A stretch of DNA of 64,000 nt from Niveispirillum lacus (GTDB lineage Bacteria > Pseudomonadota > Alphaproteobacteria > Azospirillales > Azospirillaceae). The stretch spans positions 310,001-374,000 of the forward strand of contig NZ_NOXU01000031.1 in assembly GCF_002251795.1 (NCBI RefSeq), read 5' to 3'. The translations under genes were made by a program, and so were the position numbers. The notes beneath the pieces are model-generated. The model was not told the DNA's origin. It saw nothing but the letters and a program-made list of their open reading frames with translations, and made no database searches. Of this stretch, positions 17,650-25,279 are shown piece after piece; position 1 is the stretch's first letter; each line of letters begins with the position of its first letter.

Positions 17650-18060
17650 ATGATGCGCGGATGGGCCCACGGGCTCCTCGCACTTCTGTTCTTGGTCATG
17701 GCGTTCCAGAGCGGGATACTGCTCCGGAGCGACGTTCGCGCTTCACTGCATCTCCCCCAACTGCCCTCTCTCCATCTTTTGATCGGACAGGCTCTGCCTG
17801 CCAGCCAAGGCCCTGATCGTTGGGCTGAGGTGGCGGCGACCGTCTCGCGTCCGGTGGGCCATGGTAAGCGCGAGCATGATGCGGGCGGTGACGATCCTGT
17901 CACGCTTCCAACCCTGCTCGTCGTTGCCATCGCTCTATTCTACGCCCTGCCTCTACGCGGCAGTGACGTGGCCCGCGCCCTTCGTATCGGTTTGACGCCG
18001 GAAGGGCGCCATCGGGAAGCCGGGCGCTGCCCGACCGGGCCGCCGGCCTTTGCCGGATAA
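17650..18060 (+). CDS. Small membrane protein of unknown function
   Basis: The predicted product has 136 residues from the ATG at 17650 (or 155 from a GTG at 17593). Hydrophobic stretches at about residues 7-25 and 90-105 could each span the membrane; a proline- and histidine-containing polar region lies between them. I do not recognise a family. The C-terminus is Arg/Gly rich and ends inside a GC-rich inverted repeat, so the last 20 or so residues may not be under selection. It has the same strand as its neighbours but no tight coupling with them. Confidence 0.5.
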   Translation: MMRGWAHGLLALLFLVMAFQSGILLRSDVRASLHLPQLPSLHLLIGQALPASQGPDRWAEVAATVSRPVGHGKREHDAGGDDPVTLPTLLVVAIALFYALPLRGSDVARALRIGLTPEGRHREAGRCPTGPPAFAG

Positions 18061-18076
18061 ACCTGGCGGTCGGGCA
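18028..18076. terminator. Hairpin at the end of the small membrane-protein gene
   Basis: TGCCCGACCG (18028-18037) pairs perfectly with CGGTCGGGCA (18067-18076), with a further GCCGG/CCGG pair inside the loop. It overlaps the stop codon of the upstream gene and lies ahead of the tonB leader. There is no T run, so termination is not certain. Confidence 0.45.
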
Positions 18077-18358
18077 TGGCATATGGAAGCCTGTCTGATC
18101 CGCTTCTGCCCATTCCCAAATCGGCTCTGACCACCGTTCCCCCACCCAGGAACCAAGGTCAAAGTCTTCGCCTCCGAACGCCGCTTCCTTGATAAGGCAT
18201 GATCCCTTGGGATTAGCGCCGATACAGGGATACGGCCCATGGCCACGCCAAGTGGTTGACACAAAAAAGCCGGCTTTAACCAAGACCGGCGGGTGTCACG
18301 CTCTTGAATGTGTGCTATGGCGGAAACCCCATCCCCCTGTGGATCGAGTGACCGACCG
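18061..18358. other. Leader region upstream of tonB
   Basis: No convincing gene is present. The region holds half of the inverted repeat at 18028-18076, a TTGACA at 18256 with no good -10 element at the right spacing, and a 12-base palindrome AAAGCCGGCTTT near 18266. A promoter for the TonB cluster is expected here. Confidence 0.4.
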
Positions 18359-19039
18359 ATGTCCTACCTGTCGCAATCGTCTTATCGGCGGCAACAGCCG
18401 CAGAGTTCAGGGCGGTTGGTTGGCATCGCGGTGGTTATTCTTCTGCACGTTGGGGTGATTTACGCGCTGGCTACTGGCTTGGCTCAGAAGGCGGTCTCAG
18501 TGATCGCCGATCCGATCAAGACAGAAATCATCGAGGAAATCGCTCCACCGCCGGAAGAAGTCCCGCCGCCGCCCCCGCCGCCCAAGTTCGATACGCCGCC
18601 CCCGCCGTTCATTCCGCCGCCTGAGATTCAGATCTCGCAGCCGCCGCCGCCGACGTCTACGGCGATCCAGACGACGACTGCCGAGCGGCCCCCGGTGGTG
18701 CAACCCCCGACGCGTATGGTGGCCCCGCCGCCACCGCCGACGGGTGGCAAGATCGATGTGAAAAGCCTTGCAAGGAACCGGCCTGAATATCCGGCTCAAT
18801 CGATCCGTCTGGAGGAAGCCGGTACGACCGTCATGCGTCTCTATTGCAACGCAGATGGCCGTATCTCCGACGCCACGATCGAGAAGTCGAGCGGATTTGA
18901 GCGCCTGGATCAGGCCTGGATGAAGGAAGCCAAACGTGGCCGGTGGAGGTGCGAACCGCCGACTGTGGATGGCAAGCCCCAAGGTGCCTGGATTCCGAGC
19001 ATGGTTCCGCTCACCTTCCGCCTTGAAGATGCGCGCTGA
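18359..19039 (+). CDS. tonB: Energy transducer TonB
   Basis: The product has 226 residues. A single N-terminal membrane anchor (about 17-42) is followed by a proline-rich periplasmic spacer (about 55-130, many PPPPP runs) and the TonB C-terminal domain (about 135-226), with YPAQSIRLEEAGTTVMRLYCNADGRISDATIEKSSGFERLDQA. TonB transmits proton-motive energy from ExbB/ExbD to outer-membrane receptors. The ATG at 18359 is chosen because it puts the anchor at a normal distance; the frame is open upstream. It is directly followed by exbB and two exbD genes. Confidence 0.92.
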   Translation: MSYLSQSSYRRQQPQSSGRLVGIAVVILLHVGVIYALATGLAQKAVSVIADPIKTEIIEEIAPPPEEVPPPPPPPKFDTPPPPFIPPPEIQISQPPPPTSTAIQTTTAERPPVVQPPTRMVAPPPPPTGGKIDVKSLARNRPEYPAQSIRLEEAGTTVMRLYCNADGRISDATIEKSSGFERLDQAWMKEAKRGRWRCEPPTVDGKPQGAWIPSMVPLTFRLEDAR

Positions 19040-19092
19040 TCACCATCGCATCGACCTCTATCGAAACACGTAAGTCTGAAAGCAGAGCTACG

Positions 19093-19995
19093 ATGAACAA
19101 GCTGTTCACCCTGGCGGGCATCAGCCGCCTCGCCGCCGCCGCCGCCGTTGCCGCTACCTTGTCGGCCCCGGTCTTCGCCCAGTCCACGACCCCGACCGAG
19201 CCGGCCCCCGCCGCTGCTGCTCCGGCCGATCCCGCCGCCGCCCCGGCTGCTGATGCTGCTGCTCCGGCTGCCGATGCCGCTGCACCCGCTGACGCTGCTG
19301 CTGCTCCGGCTGAAGAGCCCGTGAACCCGTACGGTCTGCAGGCCATCATCGACCATGGTGACTTGGTCGCCAAGAGCACGCTGGTCATCATGCTGCTGAT
19401 GTCGGCTGGCACCTGGTACATTTTCGTTACCAAGCTGATCGAACAGTCCAAGCTGATGTCGCAGGCGAGCTTCGCCGAAAAGAACTTCTGGACGGCCTCT
19501 TCGGTCGCCGAAGGCGCTTCTCGCCTGAAGGAAAACTCGGCCTTCCGCGGCATCGTGGAAGATGGTCTGCGCGCGACCGAACATCACGATGGCGCCCTGA
19601 CCGACCATATCGACCTGCACGAATGGGTGACGATGTCCCTGCAGCGTTCGGTTGACGCCGTGAACGCCCGCCTGCAGAGCGGCCTGTCGTTCCTGGCTTC
19701 GGTCGGCTCCACCTCTCCCTTTATCGGTCTGTTCGGTACGGTGTGGGGTATTCTGAACGCCCTCGTGGCCATCGGTCTGTCGGGTCAGGCCTCGATCGAT
19801 AAGGTTGCCGGCCCCGTCGGTGAAGCACTGATCATGACCGCTATCGGTCTGGCTGTCGCCGTGCCCGCCGTGCTGGCCTACAACTGGTTGACCCGCCGTA
19901 ACAAGCTGGTCATGGACCGTCTGCGTAACTTCTCTGCCGATCTGCACGCGCTGCTGATCGCCGGCCAGAAGTCCAAGACCGGCCGGAGCGCCTAA
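19093..19995 (+). CDS. exbB: ExbB-type proton channel protein (MotA/TolQ/ExbB family)
   Basis: The product has 300 residues. An N-terminal signal-like segment (about 5-30) is followed by a periplasmic Ala/Pro-rich stretch (about 31-75), then three membrane spans (about 90-115, 195-220 and 240-260). The core motif FLASVGSTSPFIGLFGTVWGI and GEALIMTAIGLAVAVPAVLAYN are diagnostic. The extended N-terminus is the form found in TonB-type ExbB of many alphaproteobacteria. ExbB forms the pentameric scaffold of the proton channel. A two-base gap separates it from the first exbD. Confidence 0.92.
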   Translation: MNKLFTLAGISRLAAAAAVAATLSAPVFAQSTTPTEPAPAAAAPADPAAAPAADAAAPAADAAAPADAAAAPAEEPVNPYGLQAIIDHGDLVAKSTLVIMLLMSAGTWYIFVTKLIEQSKLMSQASFAEKNFWTASSVAEGASRLKENSAFRGIVEDGLRATEHHDGALTDHIDLHEWVTMSLQRSVDAVNARLQSGLSFLASVGSTSPFIGLFGTVWGILNALVAIGLSGQASIDKVAGPVGEALIMTAIGLAVAVPAVLAYNWLTRRNKLVMDRLRNFSADLHALLIAGQKSKTGRSA

Positions 19996-19997
19996 CC

Positions 19998-20441
19998 ATG
20001 GGGATGAGCGTCGGCCCCGCCGATAGTGGCGAAGACTCAGTGGTGTCGGAAATCAATACGACGCCGCTGGTGGACGTGATGCTCGTTCTGCTGATCATCT
20101 TCCTGCTGACCATTCCTGCTGCCATCCAGACCATCCCCGTGAAGCTCCCTGAGGAGTCGAACGTGGTGACTGTGACCAAGCCGGAAAACGTGACGATCGG
20201 CGTGGATCCGGACGGCAACATTTATTGGAATGCTGCCCAGTTGCCGGATTACAACGCGCTGTTCGAGCGGATGAAGGAAGTGGCGGTGCTGGTTCCGCAA
20301 CCTGAGATCCACATCCGTGGTGACAAGGAAGGGCGGTACGAGTTCGTTGGCAAGGTCGTGGTGACCTGCCAGCGGGCTGGCATCCTCAAGATCGGCTTTA
20401 TCACCGAGCCTCCTGCCGGGGCGCTGAGCGTCAAACGTTGA
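19998..20441 (+). CDS. exbD: ExbD, first copy
   Basis: The product has 147 residues with one N-terminal membrane span and a periplasmic domain. The motif INTTPLVDVMLVLLIIFLLT contains the essential channel aspartate D26. The periplasmic part after about residue 50 has the ExbD/TolR fold (IYWNAAQLPDYNALFERM and the HIRGDKEGRYEFVGKVVVTCQRAGI segment). It is placed between exbB and a second exbD. A 44-base gap and a ribosome-binding site GGAGG precede the next gene. Confidence 0.92.
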   Translation: MGMSVGPADSGEDSVVSEINTTPLVDVMLVLLIIFLLTIPAAIQTIPVKLPEESNVVTVTKPENVTIGVDPDGNIYWNAAQLPDYNALFERMKEVAVLVPQPEIHIRGDKEGRYEFVGKVVVTCQRAGILKIGFITEPPAGALSVKR

Positions 20442-20485
20442 CGCTTAGCCTTCCCCCCGACGGGATTGAAGGATAGGAGGCCCCC

Positions 20486-20920
20486 ATGGGTATGAGTGTT
20501 GGACCGGCAAACGCCGAAGAGGGTAATGTCACGCCGGAAATGAACACCACGCCGTTGATCGACGTGATGCTCGTGTTGCTGGTGATGCTCATCATCACCA
20601 TTCCCGTGCAGACCCACGCGGTGAAACTTGACATGCCGGCTGGTCCGCCCCCACCGCAGCAGAACGTGGTTGAACCGGAAGTCATCACCATCGAAGTCGA
20701 CTTTGATGGCACGGTGATCTGGAACGGCACCGTTTTGAACAGCCGCGAGGAGATGGAACAGCAGATGACACTGAAGGCTTCGCAGCAGCCGCAGCCGGAA
20801 GTGCATCTGCGTCCCAACAAGCTGGTTAAGTACAAGTACGTGGCGGCTGTTCTGGCGTCCGCGCAGCGGCTCGGCCTGAACAAGATCGGCATGGTTGGTA
20901 ACGAACAGTTCATGGACTGA
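20486..20920 (+). CDS. exbD: ExbD, second copy
   Basis: The product has 144 residues and starts with the same residues as its neighbour (MGMSVGPA), showing a tandem duplication followed by divergence. D26 is conserved in MNTTPLIDVMLVLLVMLIITIP, so it can form a functional channel helix. The periplasmic domain differs (GPPPPQQNVVEPEVITIEVD). Two ExbD proteins per channel are structurally needed, so the two copies may make a heterodimer. GGAGG lies just upstream of the start. Confidence 0.92.
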   Translation: MGMSVGPANAEEGNVTPEMNTTPLIDVMLVLLVMLIITIPVQTHAVKLDMPAGPPPPQQNVVEPEVITIEVDFDGTVIWNGTVLNSREEMEQQMTLKASQQPQPEVHLRPNKLVKYKYVAAVLASAQRLGLNKIGMVGNEQFMD

Positions 20921-20941
20921 TCGGCACCAGAAGTAAGGGGC

Positions 20942-20967
20942 AAGGCGGACCTTCGCAGGTCCGCCTT
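20942..20967. terminator. Stem-loop after exbD
   Basis: AAGGCGGACCT (20942-20952) pairs with AGGTCCGCCTT (20957-20967) with a 4-base loop, an 11-bp perfect stem. No T run follows, so it could be a weak terminator or an mRNA-stability element. The same GGCGGACC core appears again at 22378-22415. Confidence 0.5.
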
Positions 20968-21093
20968 AAACCTGCCCAGATCGGCTGATTGCATTCGGAT
21001 AGCGGTCAGGTGGCTGACCGTAAGACAACCCGTCGAATGGGACCCATCGCGAAGAGACACGCGACCTGTTCGCCCGATACCGAGATAGAGACA

Positions 21094-22368
21094 ATGATCC
21101 GCACCCGTCTTTTTACCGCCGCCCTTTTGGGAACGGCTTTGGCCTTTGGCTCCTTCGCCGCCATCATGGCACCGTCTGAGGCCTTTGCGCAGAAGGCGAG
21201 CGGTGACAAGAAGGCGTCAGGCGAAACGGTTCGCCCGGAAGTGGGCACACCGCTGCAGGCCGCCCAGGAGCTGGTCAAGCAGAAGAAGTACAAAGAGGCA
21301 TTGGTGAAGGTTAAGGAAGCCGACGCCGTTCCCAACAAGACCCCGTTCGAAGCGTCGACGGTTCTGCAGTTCCGTGTCGCCGTTGCGCAGGCGGCCGGTG
21401 ACGCCAATGAGCTTGAAAAAGCCATGGAGGCGCTGATCGCGACCGGTGCGTTGCAGCAGGCCCAGCAGGGTCAGTATGCGCTGGTGCTGGCGCAGAGCTT
21501 CCTCACGGACAAGAATTTCCCCAAGACCATCAGTTGGGCGCAAAAGGCCATCAGCCTGGGTGCAAACGAGAGCCAGGCTCGCACCATGCTGCTGGCGGCC
21601 TATTTTGAGAGCAAGGACTACGCCAACGCGGTCAAGGAGATGAGCCTCAAGATCGCCACCGCGGAGAAGGCCGGCCAGAAGCCGACCCAGCGCGACCTCG
21701 AGATCCTGGCCAGTCTGCAGCTTTCGAATAACAACGAAGCAGGCTACACCGCTGTGCTGGAGCGCCTGGTCGGTATGTATCCGGAGAAGAAGTACTGGGA
21801 AGATTTGCTGAACCGCGTTCAGCGTAAGCCCGGCTTCAACCGCGATCGTCTGGCGCTGGATATTTACCGCCTGAAATACAGCATCGGGCTGCTGGAATCG
21901 GCTGGTGAGCTGATGGAAATGGCCCAGCTTTCGTTGCAGGCTGGTAATCCGGGTGAAGCCCAGGCCGTGATCGACAAGGGCTACACGTCCGGTGTCATGG
22001 GCACCGGGCCAGAGGCCGAACGTCAGAAGCGCCTGAAGGACATGGCCGCCAAGCAGGTCGGCGACGACAAGAAGGCGCTGGCCCAGACCGAAAGCGAAGC
22101 GCTGGCTGGGGCAAATGCCGGGCCGATCCTGCGTGTCGCCGAAGCTTATGCCGGTTATGGCCAGTTTGATAAGGCCGCGACCTTGGCTGAAGCCGCCATT
22201 GCCAAGGGCAATCTGAAGAACCCTGACGATGCCCGTCTGCGTCTGGTGACCTACTACCTGGCCCTGGGGCAGAAGGCAAAGGCAGAAGCCACAGCCAAAG
22301 CGATCAAGGCAACGGATGGTCCGGCCGATCTGGCCCGTCTGAGCCTGCTTGCCGCCAAGGCAAAGTGA
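21094..22368 (+). CDS. TPR-type periplasmic protein of the TonB cluster
   Basis: The product has 424 residues starting at the ATG at 21094, with a signal peptide (MIRTRLFTAALLGTALAFG, ending near SEAFAQ). The remainder is made of helical repeats of about 34-37 residues with the TPR pattern (for example QYALVLAQSFLTDKNFPKTISWAQKAISLG and EAYAGYGQFDKAATLAEAAIAKG). Similar TPR proteins occur in other TonB/ExbB operons (TtpC-like and related partners, from memory), where they are thought to link the energiser to receptors. A function in TonB-dependent uptake is inferred from position. The gene is flanked by related hairpins at 20942-20967 and 22378-22415. Confidence 0.8.
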   Translation: MIRTRLFTAALLGTALAFGSFAAIMAPSEAFAQKASGDKKASGETVRPEVGTPLQAAQELVKQKKYKEALVKVKEADAVPNKTPFEASTVLQFRVAVAQAAGDANELEKAMEALIATGALQQAQQGQYALVLAQSFLTDKNFPKTISWAQKAISLGANESQARTMLLAAYFESKDYANAVKEMSLKIATAEKAGQKPTQRDLEILASLQLSNNNEAGYTAVLERLVGMYPEKKYWEDLLNRVQRKPGFNRDRLALDIYRLKYSIGLLESAGELMEMAQLSLQAGNPGEAQAVIDKGYTSGVMGTGPEAERQKRLKDMAAKQVGDDKKALAQTESEALAGANAGPILRVAEAYAGYGQFDKAATLAEAAIAKGNLKNPDDARLRLVTYYLALGQKAKAEATAKAIKATDGPADLARLSLLAAKAK

Positions 22369-22377
22369 TGTGACGTG

Positions 22378-22415
22378 AGGCGGACCAGCGCCGGACTATG
22401 GTCGTTGGTCCGCCT
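22378..22415. terminator. Stem-loop after the TPR gene
   Basis: AGGCGGACCA (22378-22387) pairs perfectly with TGGTCCGCCT (22406-22415) across an 18-base loop. A short TTA follows. It repeats the GGCGGACC core of the hairpin before the TPR gene. Confidence 0.5.
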
Positions 22416-22505
22416 TACCACGCCGTCCTGCCATCCGTACGCGGGGAAGCAGTCCTGTTTCCCCCAATACCCCGGTTGTGACTGCCGGGTCCCGACGGAC
22501 GTACC

Positions 22506-22802
22506 ATGTCGGATTTGGAACCTCTCTTCCGCCCCCGACTGCAATATCCTGAACGTGCCCTCCGTCTGAGGCGCGAAGGTCGTGTCATTGTCGAGTTTCG
22601 CATCGGCAATGATGGCGCACCGCAGGATGTGCGTGTCGTGGAGGCCATCCCACCGGGCCTGTTTGAGCAGTCGGCCTTGCGATATGCAGCCGGTCTTCGT
22701 TATCACCCTGGGGAAAAACCGCCGCACCCGGCAGAAACCATGGGTCGGGAACGGGATCGTCAGCGGCTGGAAGTGCGGTTTGAAATGCGGGGACAGGCCT
22801 GA
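22506..22802 (+). CDS. Stand-alone TonB C-terminal domain protein
   Basis: The product has 98 residues and consists of little more than a TonB C-terminal domain: LQYPERALRLRREGRVIVEFRIGNDGAPQDVRVVEAIPPGLFEQSALRYAAGLRYHPG matches the fold's YPxxA...GxVxVxFxI...V...SG/PxxF..A pattern. There is no membrane anchor, no signal peptide and no proline-rich spacer. Such a protein would stay in the cytoplasm unless exported by another route. It lies at the end of the TonB cluster, after a stem-loop. It could be a shrunken second TonB, a domain recruited for another role, or a decaying copy. Confidence 0.75.
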   Translation: MSDLEPLFRPRLQYPERALRLRREGRVIVEFRIGNDGAPQDVRVVEAIPPGLFEQSALRYAAGLRYHPGEKPPHPAETMGRERDRQRLEVRFEMRGQA

Positions 22803-22900
22803 TCCGCATTCCTCACGACCGATACATCTTTTAAACCGACCAAAGATTTCCTATTTGTAAGGCGACGCGTCGAAGCGGGCCATGTAACTGGAGAATTTCC

Positions 22901-23104
22901 ATGGGCGCCATGAGCCTCTGGCACTGGATCATCGTTCTTGTTGTCGTGCTGCTGGTCTTTGGTGCCGGTAAGCTTCCCAATGTCATGGGCGACATGGCCA
23001 AGGGTGTGAAGGCCTTCAAAAAGGGCCTGAAGGAAGGCGAGGAGGAGGCCGCGGCCGACCCTAAGCTGACGGAAAACAAGCCGGGCGAAAACGCCCCGCG
23101 CTGA
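22901..23104 (+). CDS. tatA: Twin-arginine translocase subunit TatA
   Basis: The product has 67 residues with a short N-terminal membrane helix ([20 protein letters not shown]), the FGxGKLP hinge, an amphipathic helix ([21 protein letters not shown]) and an acidic tail. TatA forms the variable-size channel for folded proteins. tatB and tatC are not adjacent here, so this gene stands alone, which is seen in several alphaproteobacteria. The start is the ATG at 22901. A clear terminator lies at 23137-23163. Confidence 0.92.
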   Translation: MGAMSLWHWIIVLVVVLLVFGAGKLPNVMGDMAKGVKAFKKGLKEGEEEAAADPKLTENKPGENAPR

Positions 23105-23136
23105 ACCCCGTTGAGCACAGCGCCGTCATTTTGACG

Positions 23137-23174
23137 AAGCCGGACGCGTCTTGCGGCCGGCTTTTGTTGTTTGG
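23137..23174 (+). terminator. Rho-independent terminator after tatA
   Basis: AAGCCGG (23137-23143) pairs with CCGGCTT (23157-23163), and the stem runs into TTTTGTTGTTT. This is a classic intrinsic terminator for tatA. Confidence 0.8.
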
Positions 23175-23266
23175 CGGACAAACGCTGACACAGCTTCGGG
23201 ATCAATGACGACGGCTTGGTTGTGCTATAACGCGCCCTTCGGCAATGAATAATGATCGGGACAGGG

Positions 23267-24472
23267 ATGAGCGATAGTCTGGAAGGTCTGACGGCGGCAG
23301 ATGTCCAGCACCTGGCCAGTGATCGGACGCCGGACGCTCGCATCCAGCTTCTGGGCAAGTTGATGCGGATTGCCGAGCAGGCCCTTCTTGCCGAGACAGA
23401 GCGTACCCTGGTCCGCGATCTGCTGGTCCGTCTGGCCCACGATACCGCACGCCAAGTGCGTGAGGCGGTGGCTTGGCAGATTTACAACAGCCCGCTGCTT
23501 TCCGATGATCTCGCCCGCGATCTTGCGTTGGATGTGACATCGGTGGCTTTCCCCGTCTTGCGTCACGCCGGCAATTTGGATGACGGTCTGCTGCTGGAGG
23601 TTATCGGGGCCGGTCAGAGCGATAAACAGATGGCCATCGCCGCGCGCGCCCATCTGTCTTGTGACGTTGCCGGTGCTCTGGCGGAGGTGGGCAATCTCGC
23701 CGTCATTGCCACCCTGGTGGGGAATGAGGGGGCCGACCTCTCCGACCAGTCCCTCCTGTCTGTTGCGGAGAAGTATGCCCATGTGCCCCTGGTCGCTGAA
23801 CCGCTGGCGGGAAGGGCCTATCTACCGGCAAGTGCCGTGGAGCGCATGGTGGCCCACGTCTCCGAAAAGGTTCGGGATCTCCTTGTCGAACGCCACCGGT
23901 TATCGCCGGTGATGGTTGCCGAGATCGTTGGACATGGTCGCGACGCGGCAACCTTAGCCCTGCTGCGGCCAATCTCCCGGCCCGGCATGGAAGCTTCGGC
24001 ACTGGCGGTACATTTGCACGAACAAGGTCGATTGGGGGTTTCGTTGCTGCTTCGCACCTTGTGCGGCGGTGACTTTGATTTTTTTGCAGCGGCAATTGCC
24101 ACCAAATCACGCGTCCGCAAGGCGAACGCATTGTCGTTATTGTTGGACGGCAAATGGGAGGGCATGCGGGCGCTGCTGGACCATGCCCACGTACCCAAGC
24201 ATCTGTTCCGACCTTTCCAGGTGGCGATGCGTGTTGCCCAAACCACGGGTTACCGCGGCGATGCCGAAGGCCGCTTAGCTTTCCAGACCGAGGCGCTGGG
24301 CCGTATCTATGCGGAATGCGGGCAGTCAGAGGAACGGGCGATGGACAATCTGCTGCTGCAGCTTTTCGATCAGAAGGGCGACGCGTTGGTGGACGCCGCC
24401 ATGGATATTGCCGGCATGCCGTTCTTGCCAGTCCGTGGAAATGTGCCCCGAGGCGGATCGGGTCATACCTAA
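23267..24472 (+). CDS. DUF2336 domain-containing protein
   Basis: The product has 401 residues, soluble, and made of helical repeats. Residues about 40-75 (TLVRDLLVRLAHDTARQVREAVAWQIYNSPLL) show the RLAxDxxxxVRxxVA pattern of DUF2336, which is largely restricted to alphaproteobacteria. The domain resembles HEAT-type repeats. The function is not established; some relatives are linked to motility or stress regulation. An ATG at 23252 in the same frame is possible but has no ribosome-binding site. It ends tail to tail against mlaF with no spacer. Confidence 0.8.
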   Translation: MSDSLEGLTAADVQHLASDRTPDARIQLLGKLMRIAEQALLAETERTLVRDLLVRLAHDTARQVREAVAWQIYNSPLLSDDLARDLALDVTSVAFPVLRHAGNLDDGLLLEVIGAGQSDKQMAIAARAHLSCDVAGALAEVGNLAVIATLVGNEGADLSDQSLLSVAEKYAHVPLVAEPLAGRAYLPASAVERMVAHVSEKVRDLLVERHRLSPVMVAEIVGHGRDAATLALLRPISRPGMEASALAVHLHEQGRLGVSLLLRTLCGGDFDFFAAAIATKSRVRKANALSLLLDGKWEGMRALLDHAHVPKHLFRPFQVAMRVAQTTGYRGDAEGRLAFQTEALGRIYAECGQSEERAMDNLLLQLFDQKGDALVDAAMDIAGMPFLPVRGNVPRGGSGHT

Positions 24473-25279
24473 TCAGAACGCCCGGATTTGCATCTGGATC
24501 GGGCCTTCGGCGCGGCCATGGATGAACTGGTCGACATAAGGATTACCAGAATCGTCAATCGCCGACACCGGCCCCACCCAAATCAGCCGGCCCTTGTAGA
24601 GCATGGCGATGCGGTCGGCAATCTTACGCGCGCTGGCCATATCATGGGTGATGGAAAGGGCGGTGGCGCCCAAATCCTTGACGCATTTGACAATCAGATC
24701 ATTGATGACATCGGCCATGATCGGGTCCAGGCCCGTGGTCGGTTCGTCAAAGAAGATGATTTCAGGCCGTGTGCAGATGGCCCGAGCAAGCCCCACGCGC
24801 TTCTGCATGCCGCCGGATAATTCTGAAGGAAACAGATTGGCCACATCGGGTCCAAGCCCCACGGCGCCCAGGGTTGCGACAGCACGCTCCTTGGCTTCGC
24901 CGCGCGCCATGCGCTGCCCCTGGATCAGGCCGAAGGCGACATTTTCCCAGACTGGCAGGCTGTCGAACAGGGCGGCGCCCTGGAACAGCATGCCGAACTT
25001 GGCCATGGCGCGCTCACGCTCACGTCCGCCGATATGAGTTGTATCCTGGCCATCAATCCGGATTGTGCCAGCATCGGGTTGAATGATGCCCAGAATGCTT
25101 TTCAACAGCACGGACTTGCCGGTGCCGGAACCGCCGATGATCACGATGCTTTCGCCGCGTTGAACATCAAGATCAATGCCGTCCAGCACCACCTTGGGGC
25201 CGAAAAACTTCTTCACGCCCTTCAGCGCGATCTTGGGCACATCCATTTCCTGTGTCAGTTCCAAGGGCGCCATGGTCAT
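24473..25279 (-). CDS. mlaF: ABC transporter ATP-binding protein MlaF
   Basis: The product has 268 residues. Walker A is GGSGTGKS, the signature is LSGGMQKRVGLARA and Walker B ends in IIFFDEPTTGLDP. ITHDMASARKIADRIAML is the H-loop region typical of MlaF-type ATPases. It powers the MlaFEDB complex, which moves phospholipids between the inner membrane and MlaC. The ATG at 25279 overlaps the mlaE stop codon (ATGA), so the two are translated together; the longer open frame upstream is antisense to mlaE. mlaD does not follow in this window. Confidence 0.9.
   Translation of the reverse strand: MTMAPLELTQEMDVPKIALKGVKKFFGPKVVLDGIDLDVQRGESIVIIGGSGTGKSVLLKSILGIIQPDAGTIRIDGQDTTHIGGRERERAMAKFGMLFQGAALFDSLPVWENVAFGLIQGQRMARGEAKERAVATLGAVGLGPDVANLFPSELSGGMQKRVGLARAICTRPEIIFFDEPTTGLDPIMADVINDLIVKCVKDLGATALSITHDMASARKIADRIAMLYKGRLIWVGPVSAIDDSGNPYVDQFIHGRAEGPIQMQIRAF

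Noticed and set aside
18256-18284. TTGACA upstream of tonB as a full promoter
   Set aside because: No acceptable -10 hexamer is found at 16-18 bases; only the -35 match is present.
18497-18982. An Arg-rich frame antisense to tonB
   Set aside because: It is the mirror of the proline-rich codons in tonB (CCG reads as CGG) and has no independent support.
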